Made by a program: the position numbers and the translations under genes
Part shown: in pieces, positions 17,382 through 26,419 of the stretch
Layout: every line of letters starts with the position of its first letter
How positions within the stretch are numbered: position 1 is the first letter of the stretch
Notes under the pieces: model-generated
The model's input: only the letters and a program-made list of their open reading frames with translations
Told to the model about the DNA's origin: nothing
Databases searched by the model: none
From: CAWBJP01 sp963789165
Lineage (GTDB): Bacteria > Actinomycetota > Acidimicrobiia > IMCC26256 > BP-133
DNA: 64,000 nt
Reading direction: 5' to 3'
NCBI GenBank assembly: GCA_963789165.1
Contig: CAWBJP010000003.1
Span: 248,001 to 312,000 of the forward strand

Positions 17382-17430
17382 ACGACCTCGGGCCCCGTCG
17401 CCCTCAGCCCCGGCGGGTAGTCTCCGGGGC

Positions 17431-18570
17431 GTGAGCGTCTTCGCCTGTGGCCTGTCGGAACACCCCGTGCCTTCCCAGGCCGTGGGTGAGGCCGTGGGTC
17501 AGGTGCTGGAAGCACTCGAGGACGAGCGCCCCGACCTCGTGCTGCTCTTCGCCTCACCTGACCATGTCGGTGCCTTCGAGGACATCGCCGCCGCGGTCCG
17601 GGCCCTGCTCGAACCGGCGGTCCTGCTCGGAGGTTCCGCGGTGGCCGTCATCGGCGGCCCCCGCGAGGTGGAGGACCGCCCCGCCCTGTCGATCTTCGCC
17701 GCCCGGCTCCCGGCCACGGTCCTCACGCCCGTGCATCTCGAGGTGGTGCCGACTCCGGACGGCCCCTCCATGGTGGGCTGGCCCGACGATCCTGAGGGCA
17801 CGCTGCTCCTCTTCGCCGACCCGTTCAGCTTTCCCGCCGACACCTTCCTGGAGCGCGTCAACGAGGATCTTCCCGGCCTTCAGGTCATCGGCGGTCTGGC
17901 GTCGGCGGCGACGCAGCCCGGTGGCAACCGGCTGGTCATCGACGACCAGATCATCACCAGCGGCGCGGTGGGGGCGCTGGTCAACGGAGGGATCGAGGTA
18001 CGCACCCTCGTCTCCCAGGGTTGCCGGCCGGTGGGCAAGCCCTACGTCGTCACCAAGGCGGAGCGGAACTTCATCTTCGAGCTGGGAGGCAAGACCGCCC
18101 TCGAACGCCTCCAGGAGACGGCGGTGGCCGCCACCGACGAGGAGCGGGAGCTCATGCGCCGCGGTCTGCAGATCGGCTGCGTGGTCGACGAGGCCCGGCT
18201 CGAGTTCGGCCGGGGGGACTTCCTCGTCCGGGGGGTGGTGGGAGCCGACCAGCGCAGCGGCGCCATCGCCGTCGGCGACGTGGTGTCGGTGGGTCGCACG
18301 GTGCAGTTCCAGGTGCGCGACGCCAACTCCGCCGACGAGGATCTGCGCCTCCTGCTGGCCGAGGCCGATGCCGACGCCGCCCTGCTCTTCACCTGCAACG
18401 GCCGGGGTCAGCGCCTTTTCGGCGAAGCCGACCACGACGCGGGGCTCGTCGACAAGCTCATCGGTCCCCTCCCCGTGGCCGGATGTTTCTGCGCCGGCGA
18501 GCTGGGGCCGGTCGGAGCCCGGAACTTCCTCCACGGCTTCACGGCCAGCCTCGCTCTGTTCCGCGATTAG
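17431..18570 (+). CDS. FIST domain small-ligand sensor protein
   Basis: A 379-residue protein made of an N-terminal FIST domain (about 10-215) and a FIST-C domain (about 225-365, with LLFTCNGRG and the end motif VAGCFCAGELGPVG). FIST domains are thought to bind small ligands such as amino acids and often accompany signalling proteins. No kinase or cyclase domain is attached here and the neighbours are unrelated, so its partner is unknown. It starts at GTG 17431. It has no signal peptide. Confidence 0.8.
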   Translation: MSVFACGLSEHPVPSQAVGEAVGQVLEALEDERPDLVLLFASPDHVGAFEDIAAAVRALLEPAVLLGGSAVAVIGGPREVEDRPALSIFAARLPATVLTPVHLEVVPTPDGPSMVGWPDDPEGTLLLFADPFSFPADTFLERVNEDLPGLQVIGGLASAATQPGGNRLVIDDQIITSGAVGALVNGGIEVRTLVSQGCRPVGKPYVVTKAERNFIFELGGKTALERLQETAVAATDEERELMRRGLQIGCVVDEARLEFGRGDFLVRGVVGADQRSGAIAVGDVVSVGRTVQFQVRDANSADEDLRLLLAEADADAALLFTCNGRGQRLFGEADHDAGLVDKLIGPLPVAGCFCAGELGPVGARNFLHGFTASLALFRD

Positions 18571-18727
18571 TGCCCGCTGGTCGGGGATCAGGGGCCGCCC
18601 CGATCCCCCCGGGTCTCCCCCCGAAAGGTGTTCCGCCGGACGGGGCACGCGGGTACCCCTAGAGGGGAGAAGGCGGCGGGGCCACGGGTAGGCTGGCCAG
18701 GCCGCGTCACGGCAAAAGAGAGGTGCG

Positions 18728-20785
18728 ATGACCAAGGACGTCGAGTCCCGGGCGATCAACGTGGTGCGGGGGCTGGCCATGGACGCGGTCCAGGCGGCCA
18801 ACTCCGGCCACCCGGGGACCCCCATGGCCCTCGCCCCTCTGGCCCATGTGCTGTACACGCGCATCCTGCGCTACGACGCGGGCGATCCGGGGTGGCCCGA
18901 CCGGGACCGGTTCATCCTCTCCGCCGGGCACGCCTCGATGCTGCTCTACGCCATGCTCCATCTCACCGGGCAGGGCCTCACTCTCGACGACCTGCGGGCC
19001 TTCCGGCAGTGGGGCTCGCGCACCCCCGGTCACCCGGAGCTCGGGCATGCTCCCGGCATCGAGACCACCACCGGTCCGCTCGGCCAGGGCTTCGGCAACG
19101 GCGTGGGGATGGCCATCGCCGAAGAGCACCTACGGGCACGTTTCGGGCCCGAGGTGTGCGACCACCGGACCTTCGCCATCTGCTCCGACGGGGACCTCAT
19201 GGAGGGGATCAGCCACGAGGCCGCCTCCCTGGCCGGTCACCAGAAGCTGGGGCGCCTCGTCTACGTCTACGACGACAACCACATCACCATCGACGGGACG
19301 ACCGAGCTGTCGCTCTCCGACGAGGCCGGCCGGCGCTTCGAGGCCTACGGCTGGCATGTTCTGCGCCTCGGCGAGGTGGCCGAGGATCTCGACGCCCTCG
19401 AGCAGGGCCTGCGGGAGGCCATGGCCGAAGAGGACCGGCCCTCGCTGGTCATCCTGCGCAGCCACATCGGCTACCCCTCGCCCAAGTTCACCGACACCCC
19501 CGAGGCGCACGGGGCGCCGTTGGGGGCCGACGAGGTGGCCAAGGTCAAAGAGATCCTGGGAATGCCGGCGGACGAGACATTCTGGGTGCCCGACGACGTG
19601 GCCGCCCTCTACCGGGAGGCGGGCCTGAGGGGCGTAATCGAGCGTGAAGCCTGGTCGCAGCGGGTCGTAGCCCTGCGCTCGACGCAGCCGGAGCTGGCCG
19701 AGGAGTTCGAGGCCTGCCTGGCCGGGCGGGGACGGCTGGGCTGGGAGGCCAAGCTGCCCTCCTGGCCGGCGGGGGAATCCGTGGCCACCCGGGTGGCGTG
19801 TTCAGACGTCCTGGGCGCCATCGCCGACCTCGTGCCCGGTCTCTTCGGCGGGGGCGCCGACCTGACCGGCAACACCGGCACCAAGCTCAAGGGCCTCGGG
19901 GTGTTCTCCCCCGAGGACCGCAAGGGCCGTCAGATGTACTTCGGCGTCCGGGAGCACGGGATGGGGTCGTCCATGAATGGGATGGCCGTCCACGGCGGCC
20001 TGCTGCCCTTCGGGGGGACCTTCCTCATCTTCTCGGACTACATGCGCCCCGCCGTGCGCCTGGCCGCGCTGATGTCGGCCCGCACGGCCTTCGTGTGGTC
20101 CCACGACTCCGTCGGCCTGGGGGAGGACGGTCCCACCCACCAGCCCATCGAGCACCTCGCCTCGCTGCGGGCCATGCCCGGCTTGCGGGTCATCCGCCCG
20201 GCCGATGCCAACGAGACCGCCGAAGCCTGGCGGGTCCACCTCAACTCCGACGGACCGAGCGCCATCATCCTGTCGCGCCAGAAGCTCCCGGTGCTGGAGG
20301 GCACGTCCGAACGGGCTCAGGAAGGCGTCGCCCAGGGTGCCTACGTGCTGGTGGACGAGGAAGACGGCCTCGACATGATCCTCCTGGGCACGGGCTCGGA
20401 GGTCTCCGTGTGCGTCGCGGCCCAGCGCCTTCTGGCCGGTACCGGGATGTCAGCCCGGGTGGTGTCCATGCCGTGCTGGGAGCTGTTCATGGCCCTGCCG
20501 GCCGAGGCCCGGGCTGAGGTGCTGCCTCCCGGGGTGCCGGTTCTGGCCGTCGAGGCGGGCGCCAGCTTCGGCTGGGAGCGTTTCGCCGACGACGTGGTCG
20601 CCATCGACCGCTTCGGCGCCTCCGCCCCCGGCGAGGTCGCGCTGGCCCGCCTGGGCTTCACGCCCGAGAATGTGGCCGGCCGGGCCCGCGACCTGCTGGA
20701 GCGGGGCGGCCACCGTCCCGTGCCCGCGGCCGGAGGTGCCCCGGGCGCCGGCGGCGCCACCGGAGAGAGGAGCGAGCAACCTTGA
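18728..20785 (+). CDS. tkt: Transketolase
   Basis: A 685-residue thiamine-diphosphate enzyme of the pentose phosphate pathway that moves two-carbon units between sugar phosphates. The N-terminal domain has NSGHPGTPM, GPLGQGFGNGVGMA and the ThDP motif GDGDLMEG-like SDGDLMEG. The middle domain carries the EHGMG activation motif (FGVREHGMG) and DSVGLGEDGPTHQP. Length is normal. AGAGAGG lies upstream of the ATG. The stop overlaps the tal start, so the two are coupled. Confidence 0.93.
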   Translation: MTKDVESRAINVVRGLAMDAVQAANSGHPGTPMALAPLAHVLYTRILRYDAGDPGWPDRDRFILSAGHASMLLYAMLHLTGQGLTLDDLRAFRQWGSRTPGHPELGHAPGIETTTGPLGQGFGNGVGMAIAEEHLRARFGPEVCDHRTFAICSDGDLMEGISHEAASLAGHQKLGRLVYVYDDNHITIDGTTELSLSDEAGRRFEAYGWHVLRLGEVAEDLDALEQGLREAMAEEDRPSLVILRSHIGYPSPKFTDTPEAHGAPLGADEVAKVKEILGMPADETFWVPDDVAALYREAGLRGVIEREAWSQRVVALRSTQPELAEEFEACLAGRGRLGWEAKLPSWPAGESVATRVACSDVLGAIADLVPGLFGGGADLTGNTGTKLKGLGVFSPEDRKGRQMYFGVREHGMGSSMNGMAVHGGLLPFGGTFLIFSDYMRPAVRLAALMSARTAFVWSHDSVGLGEDGPTHQPIEHLASLRAMPGLRVIRPADANETAEAWRVHLNSDGPSAIILSRQKLPVLEGTSERAQEGVAQGAYVLVDEEDGLDMILLGTGSEVSVCVAAQRLLAGTGMSARVVSMPCWELFMALPAEARAEVLPPGVPVLAVEAGASFGWERFADDVVAIDRFGASAPGEVALARLGFTPENVAGRARDLLERGGHRPVPAAGGAPGAGGATGERSEQP

Positions 20786-21885
20786 GTCCCGACGCCAGCC
20801 CCATCTGCCGCCTGCTCGAATACGGCCAGAGCCCTTGGTACGACAACCTGCGGCGCAAGCTCATCTCCGACGGGAACCTGGCCCGCATGGCGGCGGACGA
20901 CTGCCTCCGGGGCGTGACCTCCAACCCCACCATCTTCGAGAAGGCCGTCTCCGCCGGTGAGGACTATGACTCGGCGGTGGCCGATCTGGCCGCCCAGGGC
21001 CTTTCCACCGAGGACATCGGCTGGAAGATCGTGACTGAGGACGTCGCCGCCGCCTGCGAGGTGTTCCGGCCCGCCTTCGAGGAGAGTGGCGGCGGGGACG
21101 GGTTCGTCTCCCTGGAGGTCGACCCCACTCTGGCCCACGACACCGAGGGGACCATCGCCCAGGCCCGACAGCTCCACGAGCAGTTGGGTCTCGCCAACCT
21201 GATGGTGAAGATCCCGGCCACCGCCGAAGGCGTTCCCGCCATCGAGGCGATGATCGCCGAGGGCCGCAAGATCAACGTCACGCTGATCTTCTCCCTGGAA
21301 CGCCACGCCGAGGTCATCGAGGCCTACCTGAGCGGCCTGGAGCGGTTCGTGTCCGGTGGAGGCGACCCCGCCCAGGTGGCGTCGGTGGCGTCGTTCTTCG
21401 TGTCCCGGGTCGACACCGAGGCCGACCGGCGCCTCCCCGAGGGCCACCCGCTGCGGGGCAAGGTGGCCGTAGCCAACGCCAAGCTGGCCTACCAGCTCTT
21501 CCGCCAGCGGTTCTCGGGCGACCGCTGGGACCGGCTGGCGGCGGCCGGTGCCCGTCTCCAGCGGCCGCTGTGGGCGTCCACGTCGACCAAGAACCCGGCC
21601 TACTCCGACACCCTCTACGTCGACGAGCTGGTGGGACCCGACACCGTCAACACGCTGGCACCTGCCTCCATCGAAGCGCTGCGGGACCACGGCGACCCGA
21701 AGCCCGACACCATCGAGGGTGACCTCGATGCCGCCCGGACTGTCATGGACGAGCTGGCTGCGGCCGGCATCGACTACGACGACCTCACGGCCACGCTGGA
21801 ACGCGAAGGTGTGGACGCCTTCGCCCGCTCGTACCAGGACTTCCTCGCCGCCCTGGACAAGCGCAAGAAGGAGCTCGTGGCCTAG
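20782..21885 (+). CDS. tal: Transaldolase
   Basis: A 367-residue type-2 transaldolase (the tal/actinobacterial form). The N-terminal motif is GVTSNPTIF. The Schiff-base lysine is in MVKIPATAEG, and ASTSTKNPAYSDTLYVDELVGPDTVNT closes the active site. It starts with TTG directly over the tkt stop codon, preceded by GAGAGGAG. It shuttles three-carbon units in the non-oxidative pentose phosphate pathway beside transketolase. Confidence 0.93.
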   Translation: MSPDASPICRLLEYGQSPWYDNLRRKLISDGNLARMAADDCLRGVTSNPTIFEKAVSAGEDYDSAVADLAAQGLSTEDIGWKIVTEDVAAACEVFRPAFEESGGGDGFVSLEVDPTLAHDTEGTIAQARQLHEQLGLANLMVKIPATAEGVPAIEAMIAEGRKINVTLIFSLERHAEVIEAYLSGLERFVSGGGDPAQVASVASFFVSRVDTEADRRLPEGHPLRGKVAVANAKLAYQLFRQRFSGDRWDRLAAAGARLQRPLWASTSTKNPAYSDTLYVDELVGPDTVNTLAPASIEALRDHGDPKPDTIEGDLDAARTVMDELAAAGIDYDDLTATLEREGVDAFARSYQDFLAALDKRKKELVA

Positions 21886-21939
21886 GGCCCCGGATAATCG
21901 GTGGCCGGTCCCCGGCGGCCTACGTAGCCTTTCGGGCCG

Positions 21940-22314
21940 ATGCCACCCTGTCTTCATTGCGGCCGCGAGGTTTCGCCCCGGGCCGCCTGTTGTCCCGCCT
22001 GCGGTGAGCCGGGAGCGGTCACCCCTCGCCCCGGGAGCGCGGCCAGCGCCATGGCGGCCGTGGCCCGCACCGACGGCTACGCCATCGCCTCCATCGCCTG
22101 CTCGGCCGTCGCCTTCTTCGGTGCCTTCATCATCGGTTCCATCCTCGGCATCGTCTTCGGGAAGATGGCCCAGACGCGCCTCGCCGCCGATCCCACCGTC
22201 GGGGGTGAGGGCCTGGCCCAGGCCGGGATCATCCTCGGGTGGGTGGGCCTGGCCATCGGCGCCGTGTTCCTGATGCTGTTCCTCACCGCGTTCAGCGGCT
22301 TTCTCTTCTTCTAA
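21940..22314 (+). CDS. Zinc-ribbon DUF4190 membrane protein
   Basis: A 124-residue protein with an N-terminal zinc ribbon (CLHCGRE and CPACGEP, four cysteines within 20 residues), a linker, and two membrane helices (about 47-70 and 94-122) flanking GKMAQTRL. This is the DUF4190 arrangement common in actinobacteria. The function is unknown. It follows tal by 54 bases. Confidence 0.7.
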   Translation: MPPCLHCGREVSPRAACCPACGEPGAVTPRPGSAASAMAAVARTDGYAIASIACSAVAFFGAFIIGSILGIVFGKMAQTRLAADPTVGGEGLAQAGIILGWVGLAIGAVFLMLFLTAFSGFLFF

Positions 22315-22466
22315 CCGGGGGGAACCCTGTTCTTCTGACCCAGGGAAACAACGTGTGAATATTCCGGCTCGTCCCGTCATGGACGAAATGTCCCTCGGGG
22401 TGACGATGTTCGCCTCCGTCACCCGGTCGACGGGCGGACCGATCCGCATCGGCTTCTGACCCCGCG

Positions 22467-22492
22467 GCCCGGGGGCGCGGGGGTGTCCCCCG
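22467..22492 (-). repeat. GC-rich interspersed palindromic repeat, copy B
   Basis: On the minus strand it reads CGGGGGACACCCCCGCGCC followed by CCCGGGC, one base longer in each stem than the consensus. It lies in the 199-base space between the DUF4190 gene and the PfkB kinase gene, ending 21 bases before the kinase start. Confidence 0.6.
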
Positions 22493-22513
22493 ATCCGACT
22501 AGCGTCCGCGGCC

Positions 22514-23527
22514 GTGGAACAGCGCCCGTACGACGTCCTCGCTGTCGGCCACGCCATCGTCGACGTGCTCAGCCACTGCGACGATGACTTCGTCGCCGGC
22601 CATGGACTCCAGAAGGGGACCATGACCCTGGTCGATCGGGAGCGCTCCGCCGCCGTCTACGCCTCCATGGGTCCCGGCGTGGAGGTGTCGGGCGGTTCGG
22701 CGGCCAACACCGCCGCCGGGGTCGCCTCCCTGGGCGGGGCGGCTGCGTTCGTGGGCAAGGTGGCCGACGACGAGCTGGGCCGGATCTTCACCCACGACCT
22801 GCGGGCCACCGGGGTGACGTACGGCACCGAGCCGGTCGCCTCCACGGTGGGTACTGCCCGCTGCCTCGTCCTGGTCACTCCCGACGCCGAGCGCACCATG
22901 AACACCTTCCTGGGGGTGGCCGGCGAGCTGGGCGCCGCGGACATCGACGAAGCCTTGGTGGCCGCGTCCCGGATCGCCTATGTGGAGGGCTACCTGGTCG
23001 GCCTGGAGGCAGCCGAGGCGGCACTGGAACGGACGGTCGTCCTGGCCCGGGCCGCCGGGACCACCGTGGCCCTCACCCTCTCAGACCCGCTGTGGGTGCG
23101 GCTCAACCACGACGCCTTCTCGGCGCTGCTGCCCGGCGTCGACGTGCTGCTGGCCAACGAGGAGGAGGCCCTCGAGCTCACCGGAGCTCCGGACCTGGAG
23201 GCCGCCCTGGTCAAGCTGTCAGATCTTGTGTCCAAGGGAACAGGCACCTGCCCGGTGGTGGCCGTCACCCGCGGCGCCCGGGGCGTGCTGGCCACCGACG
23301 GCAAGGAGACCGTGACCGTGCCCGCCGACCCCGTCGACCACGTCATCGACACCACCGGAGCCGGCGACCTGTTCGCCGCGGGCTTCCTCTTCGGCCTGGC
23401 CCGGGACCTGCCCCTGGCGACCTGCTGCCGCCTCGGCACCCTGGCCGCGGCCGAGGTCATCACCCACGTCGGCGCCCGCCCCCAGACCCCCCTCGCCGTC
23501 CTGGCCGAGAGCGCCGGCCGGCTCTAG
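22514..23527 (+). CDS. PfkB-family carbohydrate/nucleoside kinase
   Basis: A 337-residue ribokinase-fold enzyme from GTG 22514. The first PfkB signature (GGSAANTAAGVASLGG) binds sugar and the second (DTTGAGDLFAAGFLFG) holds the catalytic aspartate. The overall pattern, including GKVADDELGRIF and NTFLGVAGEL, is closest to the adenosine-kinase/fructokinase branch. The precise substrate is open. Confidence 0.82.
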   Translation: MEQRPYDVLAVGHAIVDVLSHCDDDFVAGHGLQKGTMTLVDRERSAAVYASMGPGVEVSGGSAANTAAGVASLGGAAAFVGKVADDELGRIFTHDLRATGVTYGTEPVASTVGTARCLVLVTPDAERTMNTFLGVAGELGAADIDEALVAASRIAYVEGYLVGLEAAEAALERTVVLARAAGTTVALTLSDPLWVRLNHDAFSALLPGVDVLLANEEEALELTGAPDLEAALVKLSDLVSKGTGTCPVVAVTRGARGVLATDGKETVTVPADPVDHVIDTTGAGDLFAAGFLFGLARDLPLATCCRLGTLAAAEVITHVGARPQTPLAVLAESAGRL

Positions 23528-23543
23528 GGGGCAGAATCCGGGC

Positions 23544-24887
23544 ATGGCCGACTGGAAGGCGCTGGGCGACGAGGCGGTGGAGATCACCCGGGAGTACCTG
23601 CGGATCGACACCACCAACCCGCCCGGCAACGAGCGTCCCGCCGCCGACCTCCTCGGCAAGATCCTGGAGGACGCCGGGCTGGAGACGACCATCGTCGAGA
23701 GCGACGCCGGGCGGGCCAGCCTGGTGGCCCGGCTCCCGGGGCGACCCGGGGCTCGGGGTGTCCCCGACGGTGCCGGGAAGGGACTGGCGCTCCTCCACCA
23801 CCTCGACGTGGTGCCGGCCGAGGCGTCGGAGTGGTCGGTCGATCCCTTCGGCGCTGAGATCAGGGACGGCTACCTGTGGGGCCGGGGCGCCATCGACATG
23901 AAGAGCGTGGGGGTCATGCAGCTCATGACCGTCCTGGCTCTGGCCCGGGAGCGCACCGCTCTGGCCCGTGATGTCGTGTACATCGCCGTGGCCGACGAGG
24001 AGGCCGGCGGGCTCATGGGCGCCGCCTACCTCACTCAGCAGCATCCGGACCTGGTGGCCTGCACCGACGTGATCAACGAGGGGGGCTACGGGCTGGCCGA
24101 GACGAGGCCTCCGGTCATGGCCTGCGCCCTGTCCGAGAAAGCCCTCCTGTGGGTGCGGCTGTGCGCCCGGGGGACGCCCGGGCACGGGTCCATGCCCCCG
24201 GACGACCAGGCCATCGGCAAGCTGCTGGCCGCCCTCTCCGACCTGGCCGCCCATCCGCCCCCGCTGCACATCTCGCCCCTGGTGGAGCGCACCTTCCGGG
24301 CCATGGCGGCCGGCTCCGGCCCGGCCCGGCGCCGCGTCATCGAGGGGCTGCTGCGGCCCCAGGCCCGGCCGCTGCTCCCCCGCCTGGCCCGCCGGATGCC
24401 CCGCCACCAGCGGGCGCTCCTGGGGGATGTCATCTCCATCACCCGGGTCACCTCGGGGTACAAGGAGAACGTGGTGCCCGGCAGCGCCGAAGCCACCCTC
24501 GACTGCCGGCTGCTGCCGGAGACCGACCCGGACGAGTTCTTCGCCGCCCTCACCGCCCGCATGGCCGGCCACGGCGTCAGCACCGAGGTCGCCTTCTCCG
24601 ACGGCCCCCATGGCGTGTCGGAGGGCCCGCTGCTGCCGCTGCTGGAGGAGGTGTGTTCCGGCGCCTTTCCCGACGCCGTCTTCGCCCCGGTCCTCTGCCC
24701 CGCCTTCACCGACTCCCGCTACTTCCGCCAGATGGGAGCCGACGCCTACGGCCTGGTGCCCGTCATGCTCAGCAACGACGAGCTGGCCACCTTCCACGGC
24801 ATCGACGAGCGGATCCCCCTCGACGGTCTGCGCCGGGGGTGCGAGGTGATGTACGAGATCGTCACCCGGGCCTGCCGGGCCCGTTGA
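23544..24887 (+). CDS. M20-family metallopeptidase
   Basis: A 447-residue di-zinc amidohydrolase/peptidase. Zinc and catalytic residues are visible in HHLDVVP, GRGAIDMKS and VADEEAGG, with the dimerisation lid in the middle (CARGTPGHGSMPP). A stretch of about 14 glycine/proline/arginine residues just before the first zinc motif (residues 68-82) coincides with a copy of the GC-rich repeat and is probably an in-frame insertion. Substrate (acylated amino acid or dipeptide) is not predictable. Confidence 0.85.
   Translation: MADWKALGDEAVEITREYLRIDTTNPPGNERPAADLLGKILEDAGLETTIVESDAGRASLVARLPGRPGARGVPDGAGKGLALLHHLDVVPAEASEWSVDPFGAEIRDGYLWGRGAIDMKSVGVMQLMTVLALARERTALARDVVYIAVADEEAGGLMGAAYLTQQHPDLVACTDVINEGGYGLAETRPPVMACALSEKALLWVRLCARGTPGHGSMPPDDQAIGKLLAALSDLAAHPPPLHISPLVERTFRAMAAGSGPARRRVIEGLLRPQARPLLPRLARRMPRHQRALLGDVISITRVTSGYKENVVPGSAEATLDCRLLPETDPDEFFAALTARMAGHGVSTEVAFSDGPHGVSEGPLLPLLEEVCSGAFPDAVFAPVLCPAFTDSRYFRQMGADAYGLVPVMLSNDELATFHGIDERIPLDGLRRGCEVMYEIVTRACRAR
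23744..23766 (-). repeat. GC-rich interspersed palindromic repeat, copy C (inside a gene)
   Basis: The minus strand reads CGGGGACACCCCG, then AG, then CCCCGGGT, a near-perfect match to the consensus. It lies in frame within the M20 peptidase and encodes a GARGVPDG-type loop. Confidence 0.65.
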
Positions 24888-24897
24888 GGGACCCTGC

Positions 24898-25071
24898 CTA
24901 CGCGCGCTGCCCCGTCGACTTCGGGCGCAGACCGGCTCGGACCAGGGCGCAATGGGTGCACAGACTCCCGATGCGGCGGACCTGCACCCGGCAGGGCTCA
25001 CATGTCGGGCGCTGGCAGTCCCGGCAGAGTGCCACGGCCAGTTCCCCGAAGTGATTGTCGCAGTGACCCAT
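24898..25071 (-). CDS. Small B-box-like zinc-finger protein
   Basis: A 57-residue gene starting at ATG 25071 with TAGGAGAGCC immediately upstream, an excellent ribosome site. It encodes a compact metal-binding protein with ligands in CDNH, LCRDC, CEPC and CTHC, the pattern of the small actinobacterial B-box-type fingers that are often attached to rhomboid or membrane domains. Here the finger stands alone with a short basic tail. It converges on the M20 peptidase gene (10 bases between stops). Function unknown. Confidence 0.65.
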   Translation of the reverse strand: MGHCDNHFGELAVALCRDCQRPTCEPCRVQVRRIGSLCTHCALVRAGLRPKSTGQRA

Positions 25072-25162
25072 GGCTCTCCTATCGGCGGTCCGTTAAAGCC
25101 GCGTTACGGCCGAGGAAGCTTCTGCCCCATTTGCCCGGATAAAAAAGGCGGATACTGACGGC

Positions 25163-26215
25163 ATGGAACGACTCCCCCGCTACCGCACCGGCGATCCCGA
25201 GCTGGACGCCGCCATCGCCGAACTGGTGACCAAGGCCGGCGCCGACGAACATCCCGACCTCGTGTTCGAGTTGGTCGTCTCCGCGCTGCGCCTGGCCCGT
25301 GACCAGGCCAACCGGGGTGACCTCAAGATCGCCAACTCGGCCCTCAAGGAGATGCGCTACGCCTTCCACGTCTTCGCCCCCTACCGGGGCCAGCGGAAGG
25401 TGGCCATCTTCGGGTCGGCCCGGACCATGCCCGAGGACCCGCTCTACGAACAGGCCCGCAGCTTCGCCGAGGCCATGGCGGCGCGGGACTGGATGGTGAT
25501 CACCGGCGCGGGGCCGGGGATCATGTCGGCGGGGATCGAAGGGGCGGGGACGGAGAACTCCTTCGGGGTCAACATCCGCCTGCCCTTCGAGGCGGCCACC
25601 AGCCAGTTCATCGCCGACGACCCCAAGCTGATCAACTTCCGCTACTTCTTCACCCGCAAGCTGGCCTTCATGAAGGAGTCGCACGGCTTCGTGCTCCTCC
25701 CCGGGGGCTTCGGCACCATGGACGAGGCCTTCGAGCTCCTCACCCTGGTCCAGACGGGCAAGTCGCTGCCCGCCCCCATCGTGCTCCTTGACGTCCCCGG
25801 CGGCACCTACTGGGTCAGCTGGCGGGACTTCGTGTGCAACGAGCTGGCCGAACGCCGTCTCATCTCCCCCGACGACCTCGGCCTGGTGCGGATCACCGAC
25901 GACGTGCTCGACGCGGTGGCCGAGATCGAGGGCTTCTACGCCAACTACCACTCGCTGCGCTTCGTCGACCGGGCGCTGGTCATCCGCCTGCGGGTCCTCC
26001 CCTCGCAGGAGGAGCTCGAGCGGCTGAACGCCGAGTTCAGCGACATCGTGACCTCCGGGCGCATCGAGGTGGCCCAGCCCTCGCCGGCCGAGGTGGCCGA
26101 TCACGACCAGGTCGAGCTAGCGCGGCTCCGGTTCCGCTTCGATCGCACCCACTGGGCCCGTTTGCGCCGGCTCATCGACGCCCTGAACGCCCTGGCGCAA
26201 GAACCCGCGTCATAG
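25163..26215 (+). CDS. LOG-family nucleotide-binding protein
   Basis: A 350-residue protein. The central Rossmann part carries VAIFGSART, GAGPGIMSAGIEGA and the family signature PGGFGTMDEAFE. LOG proteins hydrolyse nucleoside 5-phosphates, including cytokinin ribotides, and were formerly annotated as lysine decarboxylases. It has long N- and C-terminal helical additions (about 80 and 100 residues) beyond the 190-residue core, as in one actinobacterial subgroup. The true substrate is unknown. Confidence 0.8.
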   Translation: MERLPRYRTGDPELDAAIAELVTKAGADEHPDLVFELVVSALRLARDQANRGDLKIANSALKEMRYAFHVFAPYRGQRKVAIFGSARTMPEDPLYEQARSFAEAMAARDWMVITGAGPGIMSAGIEGAGTENSFGVNIRLPFEAATSQFIADDPKLINFRYFFTRKLAFMKESHGFVLLPGGFGTMDEAFELLTLVQTGKSLPAPIVLLDVPGGTYWVSWRDFVCNELAERRLISPDDLGLVRITDDVLDAVAEIEGFYANYHSLRFVDRALVIRLRVLPSQEELERLNAEFSDIVTSGRIEVAQPSPAEVADHDQVELARLRFRFDRTHWARLRRLIDALNALAQEPAS

Positions 26216-26337
26216 GCGGGGTCGAGCGGCGTTCACTCTACGTGGCGCCTCTTCCCCACTCGCCGGGCGCCACTGGGAGTTCGGCTATCACCGGATCCCA
26301 AACCTGAGGACGGTACGCCACCCCGTCCTCATTTCTC

Positions 26338-26393
26338 AAAGCTCCGCAGGGGCCGGCCGCAGCTGGGGGACGGCCGGCCCGGCGGAGCTTTTT
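26338..26393. terminator. Strong stem-loop terminator between convergent genes
   Basis: AAAGCTCCGC at 26338-26347 pairs with GCGGAGCTTT at 26382-26391. An inner GGCCGGCCG/CGGCCGGCC stem extends it, and T runs to 26393. The A-rich left flank and T-rich right flank make it bidirectional, serving the LOG gene on the plus strand and sseA on the minus strand. Confidence 0.8.
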
Positions 26394-26419
26394 GTTGCGT
26401 TCGCTCTGCTTCCTGCCGG

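Noticed and set aside
18580..18625. Another copy of the GC-rich repeat before tkt
   Set aside because: It is GC-rich and palindromic-looking (GATCCCCCCGGGTC) but lacks the GGACACC core, so it is not counted.
24952..25158. Plus-strand frame opposite the small zinc-finger gene
   Set aside because: The minus-strand frame has an excellent ribosome site and paired Cys/His motifs, and the plus-strand frame has none.
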